A DNA stretch of 64,000 nucleotides from an uncultured Pseudomonadales bacterium (GCA_949372635.1 CASIAB010000004.1:62001-126000), one strand, 5' to 3'. Positions 27,155 to 39,219 are shown, counted from the stretch's first letter. Translations and numbers: made by a program. The notes: generated from the sequence alone by a model not told the origin.

Positions 27155-28279
27155 TCAACTAGAACCGCCTAAGGAAAACGATTTTCCGAGGCTAGAGAAC
27201 CGATAGCACAGCAATGCTATGCCGATGAAGACAGCATGCACCCACCACATGCCAACCAATGCCGGCAGATTCTGGGCGGCGATCATGTCCCTAGAAAACT
27301 GCAACAGCACGAAATAGGCTGCATACAATAGAGCTGCGGGCACCAACTTGCTGTAGCGGCCCTGCCGCGGATCGACTTTACTTAGGGGAACGGCAATAAG
27401 AGTTATAATTGGAATGAGTAGCAGTGTTGAAATTCGCCATTGTAATTCGGCCTGGTGCTGGGGCAGATCCGAGCCAATAAGTTGCATTGTGGTTAGAGAC
27501 TCTTCCTCCAGTATAGGTTCGATGCTAGTCGAATCGGGCAAAAGGATAGACTGCACATCGAAATGACCTATACTGAAATCCAAGGCGCCGGGTGCCCCAT
27601 CATACTGTAATACATTTTCGAGGCGCATGAAGCGAGCGCCAGTATAGAGATCGATTTCAGGCCGCGCCGACTCGGCGACAATAATTCGAGGACTGCTCTG
27701 CCCTACTCCATCTTCAACACCACTAACTGCAACGAAGACATTCTGTAGCTGACGTTCGTCCATCGATGAGGAATCGATGCGCTCTGCATAGGTCACGCGA
27801 TTGCCATCTCCGAAGCTTTGAAACTGCCCTGCCACTATTAGGTCCAACTCGGTAAGCTGATCCTGATTCTGCTTCAACTGCTCAGTATTCCGCACTCCCC
27901 AGGGCGCCAACTGAAAACTGAGCACTGCAACAATTATCATTACAATCGACGAGGTTCCAAGCGTAGCTAGTAGAAGCTTTCTCTGGCTAAACCCGCTACC
28001 GATCAAAATTACCATCTCATTGTCCGCATACATCCGGCCATAGGCTAATAGGATTCCGAGAAAGAGCGCGAGAGGGAGAATAACCAACAGGAAATCGGGC
28101 AATCTATAGAACATGAGCAAGAATAGAACGTCCGATGCCAGCTCTCCAGCTACCGCCTGAGAAAGATATTGGATGAAGCGGCTGGTTAGCGCCACGACTA
28201 AAAGGATTAGTGTGACAGACGCCATTACTTGCAGGATTTGCTTACTGAGGTAGCGGAATATGATCAAACTGGGGCACAC
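27155..28279 (-). CDS. lptF: LPS export ABC permease LptF
   Basis: The 374-residue partner of LptG. It starts with IIFRYLSKQILQ and has the family segment LPLALFLGILLAYGRMYADNEMVIL with the coupling-helix motif that follows, a central periplasmic domain and three final helices. As in most gammaproteobacteria, lptFG are transcribed away from pepA, although here a thioesterase gene has been placed in between. Confidence 0.94.
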   Translation of the reverse strand: MCPSLIIFRYLSKQILQVMASVTLILLVVALTSRFIQYLSQAVAGELASDVLFLLMFYRLPDFLLVILPLALFLGILLAYGRMYADNEMVILIGSGFSQRKLLLATLGTSSIVMIIVAVLSFQLAPWGVRNTEQLKQNQDQLTELDLIVAGQFQSFGDGNRVTYAERIDSSSMDERQLQNVFVAVSGVEDGVGQSSPRIIVAESARPEIDLYTGARFMRLENVLQYDGAPGALDFSIGHFDVQSILLPDSTSIEPILEEESLTTMQLIGSDLPQHQAELQWRISTLLLIPIITLIAVPLSKVDPRQGRYSKLVPAALLYAAYFVLLQFSRDMIAAQNLPALVGMWWVHAVFIGIALLCYRFSSLGKSFSLGGSS

Positions 28280-28353
28280 CCGTTACTTGGAAGAGCTCAC
28301 AGCTTACGCGAAATCCGGATGAAACGTTAGGCTGAAAACCGCGTAGGCACGAA

Positions 28354-28797
28354 TCAAGCGACCTGAGATTCCTGACGTCCAAGTAGCGCCTTAAATGCAG
28401 GCGGCACGCCTATGATTTGATGCTTATCGAAGTCGAAGAAGACAACGCCCATCTTGCCGTTACAGACCATCGTCTCAAGTGCGCTGTTGGTAACCTGCAG
28501 GCCAATATCGAAACCGTAACGATTAAAGCCGCTAACGCCCACATCAATGACAAGCATGTCATTGGCAAACGATTCGGAGCGATATTCAACCGCGAGATCG
28601 GTGACCACCATGCCTAAACCAAAGATATTGCCCTCAGTAAAGCCAAGACTCGCCAGAAACTGCAATCTAGCCTCGTGCAGGATCTTCACCATCGCTATGC
28701 TATCCAGGTGTTTTGCGTAATTCACATCACTTATACCAATACGACGTTCCATGCTGAACAAAAATTGATCAGGCGAGGTAATCTTTACTCTTGGCAT
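28354..28797 (-). CDS. 4HBT-type acyl-CoA thioesterase
   Basis: A hotdog-fold thioesterase of 147 residues: the ISDVNYAKHLDSIAMVKILHEAR region matches the 4-hydroxybenzoyl-CoA thioesterase type (an Asn-Tyr replaces the usual Asp-Asn-Gly context), followed by SLGFTEG and a beta core ending NGKMGVVFFD. The start at 28797 (MPRVKI) is chosen because an AAAGGA ribosome site lies 6 bp upstream; a longer frame reaches 28851. It separates lptF from pepA, an unusual insertion into that conserved divergent pair. Confidence 0.8.
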   Translation of the reverse strand: MPRVKITSPDQFLFSMERRIGISDVNYAKHLDSIAMVKILHEARLQFLASLGFTEGNIFGLGMVVTDLAVEYRSESFANDMLVIDVGVSGFNRYGFDIGLQVTNSALETMVCNGKMGVVFFDFDKHQIIGVPPAFKALLGRQESQVA

Positions 28798-29022
28798 AAT
28801 CATTCCTTTAAACGTCAAGACATCAACACTAATAGGACAGACATTCAGCAATATGGTTCAAGATTTTAGTCAATTTATCCTGAAAAAGTGAAGCTTTTTA
28901 TCTCTAAGTTTTTTACGCTTCCCTCCAGAGCCATCGTTGTTGCTTAAGTGTCTGAATATCATTAGGATTATCTCTCATTAAATTCAGGCTGTTGTTGGCC
29001 ATAAGTTGGGGTTCATCAAAAC

Positions 29023-30510
29023 ATGAAGTATTCAATAAAGGCCGGTGCCACAAATAAGATTAATTCCGATTGCATCGCTGTCGTCGTCTGGAACAAAGGA
29101 GGCTTAAGCGAGGAAGCGCAGCTTGCCGATAAAGTGGGCGATAAAGGCATTAGCAAGATCGTCCGCTCAGAAGACTTCACCGGTACGCTGGGTCAGACTC
29201 ATATCGTGTACAACCCTATTGGCCTAAAGAGCAAGCGCCTGCTGCTAATTGGAGGCGGAGAGAGCAAGAAATTAGATGGTAAGAACGCCGCTAGAATGCT
29301 CACAGCGGGACTCAAGGCTGTATTTGCATCGAAAGCTGCCAGTGCCCACTTTGCTATAGCCAGCCTGAATGTAAAAGATGAGACCCCTGAATGGGTCTGC
29401 CAGCGACTCTCCCAAGAAGCCGAAACAGCCAGCTATAGATACAACACAACCAAGAGCACAAAGAGCAAGGCGGTCCGTGCGAATCTGATCAGCGTCTCGC
29501 CCAGCAAGGGTGCGCGCAGGAAGTCACTAGAGGAAGCACTGAAATCTGGCAGCGCGATTGGCGCTGGTATAAATCGTGCACGACACCTTGGCAATCTACC
29601 GGGCAATATCTGCACTCCAAGTTATCTAGCCGACGAAGCTACTGCAATAGGCAGCAAACATAGCTCTATGAAGATAAAGATCCTCGGCGAGAAACAGATG
29701 GGCCGGCTAAAAATGGGCTCTTTGCTTTCTGTCTCCGCTGGCTCAGCTGAAGAAGCTAAGCTGATTGTGATGGAATACAAGGGAGCCAAAGCGGATAGCA
29801 AACCCCATGTACTGGTTGGCAAGGGAGTTACTTTCGACACTGGCGGCATCAGCCTGAAAGGCGGTGGCGGGATGGATGAGATGAAATTCGATATGTGTGG
29901 GGCGGCGAGTGTTATTGGCGTCATGGCAACTGTTGCTCAACTGAAGCTACCTATCAACATAGTCGGCCTCGTTGGAGCTGTTGAGAACATGCCTAGCAGC
30001 ACTGCAACCAAACCCGGAGACATCGTAACAAGCATGGCCGGTAAGACTATCGAAGTGCTCAATACTGATGCTGAGGGTCGCCTCGTATTATGCGATGTAC
30101 TCACTTACGCAGAACGCTACAAGCCGCGCAGTGTTATCGATATAGCGACGCTAACTGGAGCCGCGGTTGCAACATTTGGATCGCATGTAAGCGCCCTACT
30201 CAGTAACAATGATAAATTAATTGAAGAGCTTATCGACTGTGGTAAGAGCAGCCTCGATCGAGTCTGGCCGCTGCCGCTATGGGAAGAATACCAGCCCCTG
30301 CTAAACAGCAATTTTGCAGATATCGCCAACATTGGTGGTCCTCGAGCGGGAACCATCACTGCAGCGTGCTTTCTCTCTAAATTCGCAGAGAAATTTAAAT
30401 GGGCACATCTCGATATTGCCGGCAGTGCTTGGCACTCCGGTGCACAGAAAGGCGCCACTGGCCGTCCTGTCGCATTATTGGTTGAATATCTAAGCCAGCA
30501 AAAAGCCTAA
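29023..30510 (+). CDS. pepA: Leucyl aminopeptidase (cytosol aminopeptidase)
   Basis: The 495-residue M17 metallopeptidase releases N-terminal residues in the cytosol; in Escherichia coli PepA also binds DNA. The C-terminal catalytic half holds VGKGVTFDTGG, KFDMCGAASV and the signature NTDAEGRLVL, with metal-binding Asp, Lys and Glu residues. The N-terminal half is the variable family domain. First gene of the pepA-holC-valS block. Confidence 0.96.
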   Translation: MKYSIKAGATNKINSDCIAVVVWNKGGLSEEAQLADKVGDKGISKIVRSEDFTGTLGQTHIVYNPIGLKSKRLLLIGGGESKKLDGKNAARMLTAGLKAVFASKAASAHFAIASLNVKDETPEWVCQRLSQEAETASYRYNTTKSTKSKAVRANLISVSPSKGARRKSLEEALKSGSAIGAGINRARHLGNLPGNICTPSYLADEATAIGSKHSSMKIKILGEKQMGRLKMGSLLSVSAGSAEEAKLIVMEYKGAKADSKPHVLVGKGVTFDTGGISLKGGGGMDEMKFDMCGAASVIGVMATVAQLKLPINIVGLVGAVENMPSSTATKPGDIVTSMAGKTIEVLNTDAEGRLVLCDVLTYAERYKPRSVIDIATLTGAAVATFGSHVSALLSNNDKLIEELIDCGKSSLDRVWPLPLWEEYQPLLNSNFADIANIGGPRAGTITAACFLSKFAEKFKWAHLDIAGSAWHSGAQKGATGRPVALLVEYLSQQKA

Positions 30511-30535
30511 ACAAGCTAAGCAGAAACCAGAAGCC

Positions 30536-30961
30536 GTGGCTCAAGTTAATTTCTACACAATCCCAAGCAGCGAGGCGCAATCTCGACTACTGTTTGTGTG
30601 CAGGCTAACAGAGAAAGCCTACACATTGGGCCATCGCATCCATATTCAGACAGAATCTGACCAGCAGTCGAAATTGCTAGACGATCTGCTCTGGCAGTAT
30701 GCAGCCAGCAGCTTCATTCCCCACATGACACTAGATGACAGCGGCGACAGCAGAGATTCCGTGTCTGTGGGCACAAGCCTGGCCGGCGCCAAACATGCTG
30801 ATGTATTGATTAATCTCGGCAAGCAAGCCAGTCAAGCTGGAGATCAGTTCAGTCGCATAAATGAAGTAATTAGCGCCGACCACGAGAGCCTAAAGCAAGG
30901 CCGGAACAGGTATCGCGACTATAAGAGGAAAAATTACCAGGTCGCAACCTTCAAACTCTGA
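30536..30961 (+). CDS. holC: DNA polymerase III chi subunit
   Basis: This 141-residue protein links the clamp loader to single-strand binding protein. It begins with GTG, giving [11 protein letters not shown], a standard HolC opening, followed by [16 protein letters not shown] and [13 protein letters not shown], which match the family. It lies between pepA and valS, its normal gammaproteobacterial position. Confidence 0.92.
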   Translation: MAQVNFYTIPSSEAQSRLLFVCRLTEKAYTLGHRIHIQTESDQQSKLLDDLLWQYAASSFIPHMTLDDSGDSRDSVSVGTSLAGAKHADVLINLGKQASQAGDQFSRINEVISADHESLKQGRNRYRDYKRKNYQVATFKL

Positions 30962-31055
30962 ATTCTCGACGGGTAGCCAGCCGCTTAACCCGGCAAAGCC
31001 CTGTCTGATCATGTATAATTTCCCCTTTTTCAAAGCATGGCAAACTCTCATTAGT

Positions 31056-33830
31056 ATGGACAAGACCTACCAACCAAAACAGCTCGAAGATCAGTGGTAT
31101 AAGACCTGGGAAGAGCGAGGCTATTTCGCACCTCAAGACGATGGCGACCCCTATTGCATTGTCATCCCACCTCCTAACGTTACTGGCCGACTCCACATGG
31201 GCCATGGCTTCCAGAATGCGATTATGGATGCACTCATCCGTTATCACCGCATGCTAGGCCGCTCGACGCTTTGGCAGGTAGGAACTGATCACGCTGGTAT
31301 CGCAACTCAAATGGTTGTGGAGCGAAAGCTAAACGCAGCTGGCTCCTCGCGCCAGGAAATTGGCCGCGAGCAATTCGTTAAGAAAGTATGGGATTGGAAA
31401 GAAAAGTCTGGAGGCATAATCACCGAGCAGATTCGTCGCCTTGGGTCCTCGCTAGACTGGACTCGCGAGCGCTTTACCATGGACGAACAACTCTCATCCG
31501 TGGTCGAAAAAGTTTTCATCGACCTTTATGAAGAGGGTTTGATATATCGTGGCAATCGCCTCGTTAACTGGGATCCTCAACTACTTACTGCCGTATCCGA
31601 TCTAGAAGTCATCTCTGAGGAAGAGGATGGCTCGCTGTGGCATTTCCGCTATCCACTCGTGGACGACGCTAGTCGCCATATGATTATTGCCACAACCAGA
31701 CCGGAAACTTTATTAGGTGATAGCGCGATAGCTGTCAATCCTGATGATGAGCGTTATAAAAATCTAATCGGAAAATTTGTTGAACTGCCACTTTGCAACA
31801 GGCAGATACCGATAATTGCCGACGACTATGCCGATCCAGAATTTGGAACAGGCTGCGTAAAGATTACACCAGCACATGATTTCAATGACTACGAAGTAGG
31901 CAAGCGCAATAACTTAGAAGTCATAAATATACTCACTAACGATGCCTGCATAAATGAGAACGCACCGAAAGTGTACCAAGGTCTGGATCGATTCGAAGCG
32001 CGCAAGAAGATTGTAGAAGATTTGAAAGCGCTAGGGCTCGTTGACAAAATCGAGCCACATAAATTGAAAGTGCCTAGAGGCGACCGTAGCGGTGTAATCA
32101 TTGAGCCTTATCTGACCCATCAATGGTATGTCGCCGTACAGTCATTAGCCGACCCTGCAATCAAAGCAGTCGAAGATGGTGACATAGAATTTGTGCCAAA
32201 AAATTGGGAGAACACCTACTTCGCCTGGATGCGTAACATACAGGACTGGTGCATCAGTCGACAACTTTGGTGGGGACACCGCATCCCAGCCTGGTATGAC
32301 GGAGACGGAAAAGTCTACGTTGGCAAGACCGAAGCCGAGATTAGAAAGAAACACTATCTGGGCGATGATGTTTTACTGCGTCAGGATGAAGATGTCTTGG
32401 ATACCTGGTTCTCATCCGCCTTATGGACCTTCTCGACACTGGGTTGGCCGAATGATCGGAAATTCTTTGACCGTTTCCATCCTACCGACGTGCTAGTTAC
32501 CGGCTTCGACATAATATTTTTCTGGGTCGCACGCATGATCATGATGGCCCTGAAATTTACCGGCGAGATTCCATTCAAGAAAGTGTATATCACAGGATTG
32601 GTCAAAGATGAGCAGGGACAGAAGATGTCCAAGTCCAAGGGAAACATACTCGACCCAATCGACCTTATAGACGGCATTGAACTCGAGAAGCTGGTGGAAA
32701 AACGAACGGCAGACATGATGCAGCCGCAGCTTAAAGCAAAGATTGAAAAACTGACACGTAATGCATTCCCCGAAGGCATCGCTGGCTATGGTACCGATGC
32801 CCTGCGTTTCACTTTTTATTCTCTAGCGTCAACGGGCCGGGATATTAAATTCGACCTAGGGAGAACTGAAGGCTATCGAAATTTCTGTAACAAAATTTGG
32901 AATGCTGCTCGCTACGTGCTCATGAACTGCGAGGGGAAAATAATTGTGGATAGCTCTAGCATTTCGCCTAAGCATCTATCCATTGCCGACAAATGGATCA
33001 GCAGTCGCTTCGAACAGACCGCATCTAACATCGAAGAATACATGGAAAATTACCGATTCGATCTTGCCGCTCAGTCTCTTCAGGAATTTGTCTGGAACGA
33101 GTACTGCGACTGGTATGTCGAACTTTCTAAACCAGTGCTATGGGATGAAGAAAACAATCCTAACGAGGCTCAGGCGACTCGCTGGATGTTGTTAAACATC
33201 ATGGAGAAAAGCCTAAGATTATTGCACCCCTTCATGCCGTATATCACGGAAGAGATCTGGCAGCTTATTGCTATGCTGCTAAAAATTAAAGGCGAGAGCA
33301 TCATGTTGCAGCCTTATCCGCAACCCGATGAGGCGAACGTCGATCTGGACGCCGAGAAAGGCATAGGGTGGATTAAAGGCATCATTGTTGCTATTCGAAA
33401 TATCCGTGGTGAGATGGATATCTCTCCAGCTAAGGCCATTCCAGTTTTCCTCAACAGGGGAACCGCGAACGATCAAGCAAAACTCGAAGAGTACCGTCCC
33501 TATCTTGAGAAGCTAGCAAAGCTGGAGAGCATCCAATGGCTCAATCCTGAAGAGGAAGTACCGGCCGCTTCAACTCAACTCTATGGTGATATCGAAATTT
33601 TGGTGCCGATGGCAGGGCTCATCGATATCGGGGCGGAACGCACTCGCTTAGAGAAAGAAATAGCGAAACTAGAAACTGGCATGGCAGCTGTATCGGCTAA
33701 ACTGAATAACAAGGAGTTTCTGGATAACGCACCGGAAGCAGTAGTCGCCAAGGAGCGTGAAAAAGCAGAACAGATGTCGGTCGCCTTGACAGCGCTGCAG
33801 GAAAAGCTCGAAGAACTAGTGAAGATGTAA
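31056..33830 (+). CDS. valS: Valyl-tRNA synthetase
   Basis: A class I synthetase of 924 residues charging tRNA-Val. Signature motifs are [15 protein letters not shown] (HIGH-type) and [10 protein letters not shown] (KMSKS). The editing domain shows [11 protein letters not shown] and [20 protein letters not shown] coiled-coil C-terminal arm follows residue 860. The frame opens at 31011, but [15 protein letters not shown] (ATG at 31056) matches the usual N-terminus, so that start is chosen; its ribosome site is weak. Confidence 0.97.
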   Translation: MDKTYQPKQLEDQWYKTWEERGYFAPQDDGDPYCIVIPPPNVTGRLHMGHGFQNAIMDALIRYHRMLGRSTLWQVGTDHAGIATQMVVERKLNAAGSSRQEIGREQFVKKVWDWKEKSGGIITEQIRRLGSSLDWTRERFTMDEQLSSVVEKVFIDLYEEGLIYRGNRLVNWDPQLLTAVSDLEVISEEEDGSLWHFRYPLVDDASRHMIIATTRPETLLGDSAIAVNPDDERYKNLIGKFVELPLCNRQIPIIADDYADPEFGTGCVKITPAHDFNDYEVGKRNNLEVINILTNDACINENAPKVYQGLDRFEARKKIVEDLKALGLVDKIEPHKLKVPRGDRSGVIIEPYLTHQWYVAVQSLADPAIKAVEDGDIEFVPKNWENTYFAWMRNIQDWCISRQLWWGHRIPAWYDGDGKVYVGKTEAEIRKKHYLGDDVLLRQDEDVLDTWFSSALWTFSTLGWPNDRKFFDRFHPTDVLVTGFDIIFFWVARMIMMALKFTGEIPFKKVYITGLVKDEQGQKMSKSKGNILDPIDLIDGIELEKLVEKRTADMMQPQLKAKIEKLTRNAFPEGIAGYGTDALRFTFYSLASTGRDIKFDLGRTEGYRNFCNKIWNAARYVLMNCEGKIIVDSSSISPKHLSIADKWISSRFEQTASNIEEYMENYRFDLAAQSLQEFVWNEYCDWYVELSKPVLWDEENNPNEAQATRWMLLNIMEKSLRLLHPFMPYITEEIWQLIAMLLKIKGESIMLQPYPQPDEANVDLDAEKGIGWIKGIIVAIRNIRGEMDISPAKAIPVFLNRGTANDQAKLEEYRPYLEKLAKLESIQWLNPEEEVPAASTQLYGDIEILVPMAGLIDIGAERTRLEKEIAKLETGMAAVSAKLNNKEFLDNAPEAVVAKEREKAEQMSVALTALQEKLEELVKM

Positions 33831-33852
33831 GATTGAATGTGGAGAATCCGTT

Positions 33853-34842
33853 TTAGCCGCGCAGGTCGCGAGGCAGACTGAAGACAATGCTCTCCTTGAC
33901 CCCTTCTAACTCTTCTGGCTCTTGATGACAGATTTCCCGAAGCCGTTCCACCACCTGCTGCACCAGAACCTCCGGCGCCGAAGCTCCAGCAGTAACACCA
34001 AACTTTGACTTTCCATCAAACCATTGTGGGTCGATGTCCTCGACACTGTCGATAAGATAAGACTCGCAGCCCAGCCTCTCCGCCAATTCCTTTAATCGAT
34101 TTGAGTTCGAACTGTTCGGTGAACCCACTACAAGCAGTAATTCGCTTTCTAGAGAAAGTTGCTTAACTGCATCCTGTCTATTCTGCGTCGCGTAGCAAAT
34201 ATCCTTCTTACGCGGGCCTTTGATCGATGGGAACCTTTCTCGTAGCGCATCGATAACCTTGGAAGTGTCGTCCATAGACAATGTGGTTTGAGTTACGTAG
34301 CTCAGATTGTCTGAGTTATTTACTTCAAGCTTTTTTACATCCTCTACAGACTCGACTAAGTAGATCTGGCCGCCTGCCGATTTGTCGTATTGGCCCATCG
34401 TGCCCTCAACTTCTGGATGAAATTGATGGCCAATCAACACGCATTCTCTGCCTTCCTCGCTAAACCTCGTTACTTCAAGATGCACCTTAGTCACTAGCGG
34501 ACAGGTTGCATCGAATACCTTATACCCTTTGTTGCATGCCTCTTTTTTCACCGCGATCGATACGCCATGGGCACTAAAGATAACGATCGATGACCTTCCA
34601 TGCTCATCTTTAACTGGGATATCTGCAAGCTCATCGACAAAAATTGCTCCGCGCTTGCGCAGAGTTGCCACAACAAATTTGTTATGGACCACTTCGTGAC
34701 GAACATAGATTGGTGCACCAAAAATATCCAAGGCCCGATTCACAATATCTATTGCCCGGTCCACACCCGCACAAAATCCTCTGGGATTCGCTAGGCGTAT
34801 GGATGTTGCATTCGATGTGTCGTGTCCAACTTGAATATTCAC
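33853..34842 (-). CDS. ispH: 4-hydroxy-3-methylbut-2-enyl diphosphate reductase
   Basis: The 329-residue iron-sulfur enzyme makes IPP and DMAPP in the last MEP-pathway step, supplying precursors for the carotenoid operon. The three cluster cysteines are in [17 protein letters not shown] and ICYATQNRQ. It converges on valS and is the last gene of the leftward ribF-ileS-fkpB-ispH block. Confidence 0.97.
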   Translation of the reverse strand: MNIQVGHDTSNATSIRLANPRGFCAGVDRAIDIVNRALDIFGAPIYVRHEVVHNKFVVATLRKRGAIFVDELADIPVKDEHGRSSIVIFSAHGVSIAVKKEACNKGYKVFDATCPLVTKVHLEVTRFSEEGRECVLIGHQFHPEVEGTMGQYDKSAGGQIYLVESVEDVKKLEVNNSDNLSYVTQTTLSMDDTSKVIDALRERFPSIKGPRKKDICYATQNRQDAVKQLSLESELLLVVGSPNSSNSNRLKELAERLGCESYLIDSVEDIDPQWFDGKSKFGVTAGASAPEVLVQQVVERLREICHQEPEELEGVKESIVFSLPRDLRG

Positions 34843-34873
34843 TATGGCCTCGAGATAGGTGGTTTGAGGATGG

Positions 34874-35365
34874 TTATACTTTTATTTCTATGGCTTCCAC
34901 GTCGGCGTCGATTACCGAATTGATCCGTGCCTTAAAAACTATTTCCTTGCCTGCCAGTGGATGATTAAAATCAACTACCACCATGAATTCTGTTAGCTCT
35001 GCGATGACACCGGGAAGATCAAATCCGCCGGCATCCTTAAATGAAACAACAGCACCTACTTCAGTGGGTATCAAGTCATCTTCCAGCAAATTCCGGAATT
35101 TAGCAATGGGGAATCGATGTCTGTTCGCGGGGTTAACTGCCCCAAAGGCCTGTTCTGCGGCTAATGCGGTCTCAATTTCGTCGCCCTTGCTTAGGCCAAG
35201 CAATTCCTGCTCAAAGCCGGGCAACATGCTACCGTCACCCAAGCGAAAACTTGCGGCCGGCTGCTCGAAATTGCTATCGATTAACTCACCGGTAGTAAGC
35301 GCGAGAGAAAAGTGTAGGCTGACCAGTGATCCAGCCGCTATGCTCTGTGTTGTTTCTAGGGTCAT
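34874..35365 (-). CDS. fkpB: FKBP-type peptidyl-prolyl isomerase, SlpA type
   Basis: This 163-residue protein combines an FKBP fold with an inserted flap (IF) chaperone domain, as in FkpB/SlpA. Visible motifs are [35 protein letters not shown] and [18 protein letters not shown]. It lies between ileS and ispH. In most relatives lspA lies between ileS and fkpB; here the gap is only about 20 bp. Confidence 0.93.
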   Translation of the reverse strand: MTLETTQSIAAGSLVSLHFSLALTTGELIDSNFEQPAASFRLGDGSMLPGFEQELLGLSKGDEIETALAAEQAFGAVNPANRHRFPIAKFRNLLEDDLIPTEVGAVVSFKDAGGFDLPGVIAELTEFMVVVDFNHPLAGKEIVFKARINSVIDADVEAIEIKV

Positions 35366-35386
35366 TGCTTGATCCGAAGTAAAATC

Positions 35387-38219
35387 CTAAACAAAATCGC
35401 GCGGCTCGCCTTCTCCATCAACATTGACTACGCAGCGCTGGCATAGCGTTGGGTGACCGGTACTTTGTCCTATATCCTCGGTATGGTGCCAGCAGCGCTC
35501 ACACTTTTCATGAGCTGACGCAGACACTACCAGTTTTACGGTGTCTAGATCGGTAGAACTAGCATCAGTCTGGCGCCTCGGACAACGGATATACTGCAAC
35601 CCTACTCACGATCAGCGCGAACTTCAGCTCTGATTCGAAGCTTGCTAGCGATTTAACTAGCGCATCGTCGCAATAAACATCGACTTCCGCACTTAGACTA
35701 GCGCCTACTTCCTTTGCCGCTCGCTTCGCTTCAAGCTCTTTATTAACCACGGTCTTTACCGCAAGTAATTGCTGCCAGAATGCATCAGGAAAAGCACTCA
35801 ATTCTGGGTAGTCGGAGATCCCATCGGCGAAGTTGGATAGAAATACCGACTCCTCTCGGCTACCCGGAATATTTTGCCATATCTCATCTGCTGTAAAACT
35901 GAGTATCGGTGCAATCAGGCGACTAAACATCTCGAGAATGTGAAATAGAGCCGTCTGTGCTGATCGCCTAGCCAAGCTATCTGCCTGAGTTGTGTACTGC
36001 CTGTCTTTGATTACATCGAGATAGAAACCACCGAGCTCGACCACACAAAAACTATGAATCCTCTGATAGATATTCAGAAAATTGTAATTATCATAATGTT
36101 CGATAATCTCTTTCTCCAATTGCTGACATTGCCGAGTTATCCAATAGTCGACAGCGATCATCTCCTGCGCCTCTACCTGATCTTTCTCCGGATCGAAGCC
36201 GTTGAGATTGGAAAGCATGAACCTCGAGGTGTTCCGAATTCTGCGGTAGGAATCAGCAACCCTTTTAAATATTTCATCCGATACTGTCATCTCGCCACGA
36301 TAGTCCGTCGCTGCTACCCAGAGGCGCAGAATATCAGCTCCATACTGTTTAAAGATTAAATCTGGCGCGACGGTATTGCCCAAGGACTTCGACATCTTCT
36401 TGCCGTCTGCATCCACGAAGAACCCATGGGTTAGCACTTCCCTATAGGGAGCGGTATCGTTCATTGCCACGGCAGTTTTCAACGAGGACTGAAACCATCC
36501 GCGATGCTGGTCTGAACCTTCCAAATAAAGATCAGCCGGATAGGTCAATTCTTCTCTCTTCGCCATGACGGAATAATGACTCACTCCAGAATCGAACCAT
36601 ACGTCTAGCGTGTCAGTAACTTTCTCGTAATTTGCCGCATCGTCACCCAGTAATTCCTGAGGCTCCAAATCGAACCATGCCTCGATACCAGCTTTCTCGA
36701 TGCGCTGCGCCACCTGCTCGATCAATGCAGCAGTCTGAGGATGCAGAGCCTGTGTTTCTTTATTGACGAACAGTGTAATCGGCACGCCCCAAGTACGCTG
36801 GCGAGAGATACACCAATCTGGACTGCCCTTTAACATGAGCTCGATGCGCGCCTTACCCCAATCCGGAATCCACTTAACATTTTCAACCGCAGCTAATGAT
36901 TTACCCAGCAGGTCTTGATCACTCATGCTGATAAACCACTGCGGAGTAGCGCGATAAATCAGAGGGGTCTTCGTCCGCCAGCAATGTGCATAGCTGTGAT
37001 TGATCTTATCCAATGCGACCAGCGCCTTCACATCACGCAGCTTAGCGATGATGTCCTCATCCACCTTATAGACGTGAGCGCCAGCGAATTCGCCAGCCCC
37101 TTGGGTGAAAACACCGTTCTCGTCGACAAGATTCAATGTGCCTAAATCATAAAGTGCACCGACATTAAAATCGTCGACACCGTGATCGGGTGCAGTATGC
37201 ACCGCTCCGGTTCCGGCCTCTGTGGTTACGTGCTCACCTAGAATCAGCGGCACTTCTCTCTCGACGAAGGGATGTTTAAGGATTTGGTTTTCCAGCTCTG
37301 CGCCAGTCGCCTGAGCCACTACCTCGAACGAACCGCACTCATAGCGACCCATTATTTTTTCGAGCATATCCTTCGCTATAACGATTAACTCAGCACCTTC
37401 ATCCAGTTCACAGCGAACCAGCGCATAGTCTAACTCAGAATGCAAACAGACTGCTTGATTCGATGGTAGTGTCCAAGGCGTTGTCGTCCATATAATAACT
37501 GATATATTCTCGTCAACATCAATAGGCGAGCTAGCAGTTGAGAAAGCAGCCAAAAATGAATCTCTATCATGGGGCGCGAAACGCACATCTATCGCGAAGG
37601 AATCTTTGTCCTGGTATTCAACCTCGGCTTCGGCTAGCGCAGAGGCTCCGACAACACTCCAGTACACTGGCTTGTAGCCCTTAACGAGGTGGCCCTTCTC
37701 TACTATTTTACCCAGCGACCGCACGATGTCAGCTTCTGTCTCGAAGTCCATCGTTAGATAGGGATTTCCCCAGTCGCCCAGTACGCCCAGACGAATAAAG
37801 CCCTTCCGCTGAATATCTACCTGCTTGGTTGCATAATCTCTACATGCTTTACGAAATTCAGCATGAGATATTTTTTGACCGGCTTTGCCTTTTTTCTTTT
37901 CTACGTTGTGCTCAATGGGCAACCCATGACAATCCCAGCCAGGTATATAGGGGGCATCGAAACCATTCAGGGACTTAGCCTTCACGATGAAGTCTTTGAG
38001 CGACTTGTTGATCGCGTGACCTAGATGCAACTCACCGTTTGCATAAGGTGGGCCATCGTGTAAAACGAATTTGGGCTTACCGCTATTTTTTTCCGCAATA
38101 CGCTTATAGAGATCGAGCTTCTGCCAGCTCTGCAACATAGTTGGCTCCCGCTGAGCAAGATTGGCCTTCATCGGGAACTCGGTAAACGGTAGGTTTAATG
38201 TATCTTTGTAATCACTCAT
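35387..38219 (-). CDS. ileS: Isoleucyl-tRNA synthetase, with a one-base frame change near the C-terminus
   Basis: Class I synthetase charging tRNA-Ile. The start at 38219 ([11 protein letters not shown]) matches the family N-terminus; the frame extends upstream to 38297 without support. HIGH-type motif [11 protein letters not shown] and KMSKS motif [11 protein letters not shown] are present. The main frame ends at TGA (35567-35565) after SEAPD. The expected continuation, DASSTDLD and a zinc-binding CERCWHH...CQRCV domain ending DFV, is intact in the next frame to 35387. Skipping one base at about 35567 restores a normal protein of about 943 residues. This is a real lesion, a +1 frameshift event or a sequence error. 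Confidence 0.93.
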
Positions 38220-38280
38220 AGCTTGAACTGCACGCTGTATAGGTTTCTTTAGTAATGTATCTGTTAATAGCTGAATATTC

Positions 38281-39219
38281 TTAGCTAGTAACTCCAAATA
38301 GCTCTCTTACTTGCTCAACGTCGGCACTGATGTGCCGCTTCAACTCCTCAAGCCCGGAAAACTTAGTCTCTTCGCGTATCTTCTTTCGAAAAATGACCTC
38401 TATCGTCTTTCCGTACAAATCCTCATTAAAATCTAGTATATGCGCCTCCAGCAGCGCCTCACCCGATTCCGTTACCGTGGGGCGATAGCCTATATTTACC
38501 GCCGCGGGTCGATACTGATCGACCAATCTAACTTCGCAAGCGTAAACGCCATGCAAGGGAATGCGCAGGCGCTGGGGCTTGATATTGCAAGTTGGGAATC
38601 CTAGGTCAGTACCTAATTGCTTACCTCGCACTACCTCGCCCTTGATAGAATAAGGCCTGCCTAACAATTGTTCGACAAGGGTAAAATCAGCGTTAGCGAG
38701 CTGCTCTCTTATGTAGGTGCTACTAATTCGATGCCCATTACGCTCGTAAGCTGCTGTTTCAACAACTTCGAAGCCAAACTGTTTGCCAGCCTCGCTAAGT
38801 AGTTCGAAATTACCCTTGCGTTGGTGACCGAAGCGAAAGTCATTACCGACGATAAAACTCTTTACTCCTAGCCCCCCTACCAATATATCCGTGATGTAGT
38901 CTTCTGCGCTCAACTCACTGAGCTGTCGATCAAATTTCAGTTGAAACACGAAATCGATTCCGAAGCTTTCCAATAGCTCTATCTTCTCCTGCAAGACCGT
39001 CAATCTCGCCGGACAGCTATCAGCATCCTGTGCAAAAAACTCTTCTGGGTGAGGCTCGACTAGTATGACTAGGGATGGCAAATCAAACTGTTCGGCCTTC
39101 TGTTTTAGCTGATCAAGTATTAATTGATGACCTAGATGCACACCATCGAATTTACCGATGGTGGCAACACAGCTTTCCTTCAGTTGAGAGAAGCGATTCG
39201 TTTCTTCGAAGATGATCAT
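38281..39219 (-). CDS. ribF: Bifunctional riboflavin kinase / FAD synthetase
   Basis: The 312-residue enzyme makes FMN and FAD. The N-terminal nucleotidyltransferase domain shows [15 protein letters not shown] and [13 protein letters not shown]; the C-terminal kinase domain shows [24 protein letters not shown] and NIGYRPTV. It lies 61 bp upstream of ileS, its standard position. The usual upstream neighbours murJ and rpsT are not here. Confidence 0.96.
   Translation of the reverse strand: MIIFEETNRFSQLKESCVATIGKFDGVHLGHQLILDQLKQKAEQFDLPSLVILVEPHPEEFFAQDADSCPARLTVLQEKIELLESFGIDFVFQLKFDRQLSELSAEDYITDILVGGLGVKSFIVGNDFRFGHQRKGNFELLSEAGKQFGFEVVETAAYERNGHRISSTYIREQLANADFTLVEQLLGRPYSIKGEVVRGKQLGTDLGFPTCNIKPQRLRIPLHGVYACEVRLVDQYRPAAVNIGYRPTVTESGEALLEAHILDFNEDLYGKTIEVIFRKKIREETKFSGLEELKRHISADVEQVRELFGVTS

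Noticed and set aside
35560..35575. prfB-type programmed +1 frameshift in ileS
   Set aside because: The position is suggestive (in-frame UGA), but there is no CUU slippery codon or Shine-Dalgarno 3 nt upstream, so I do not assert programmed shifting; error or lesion is more likely.
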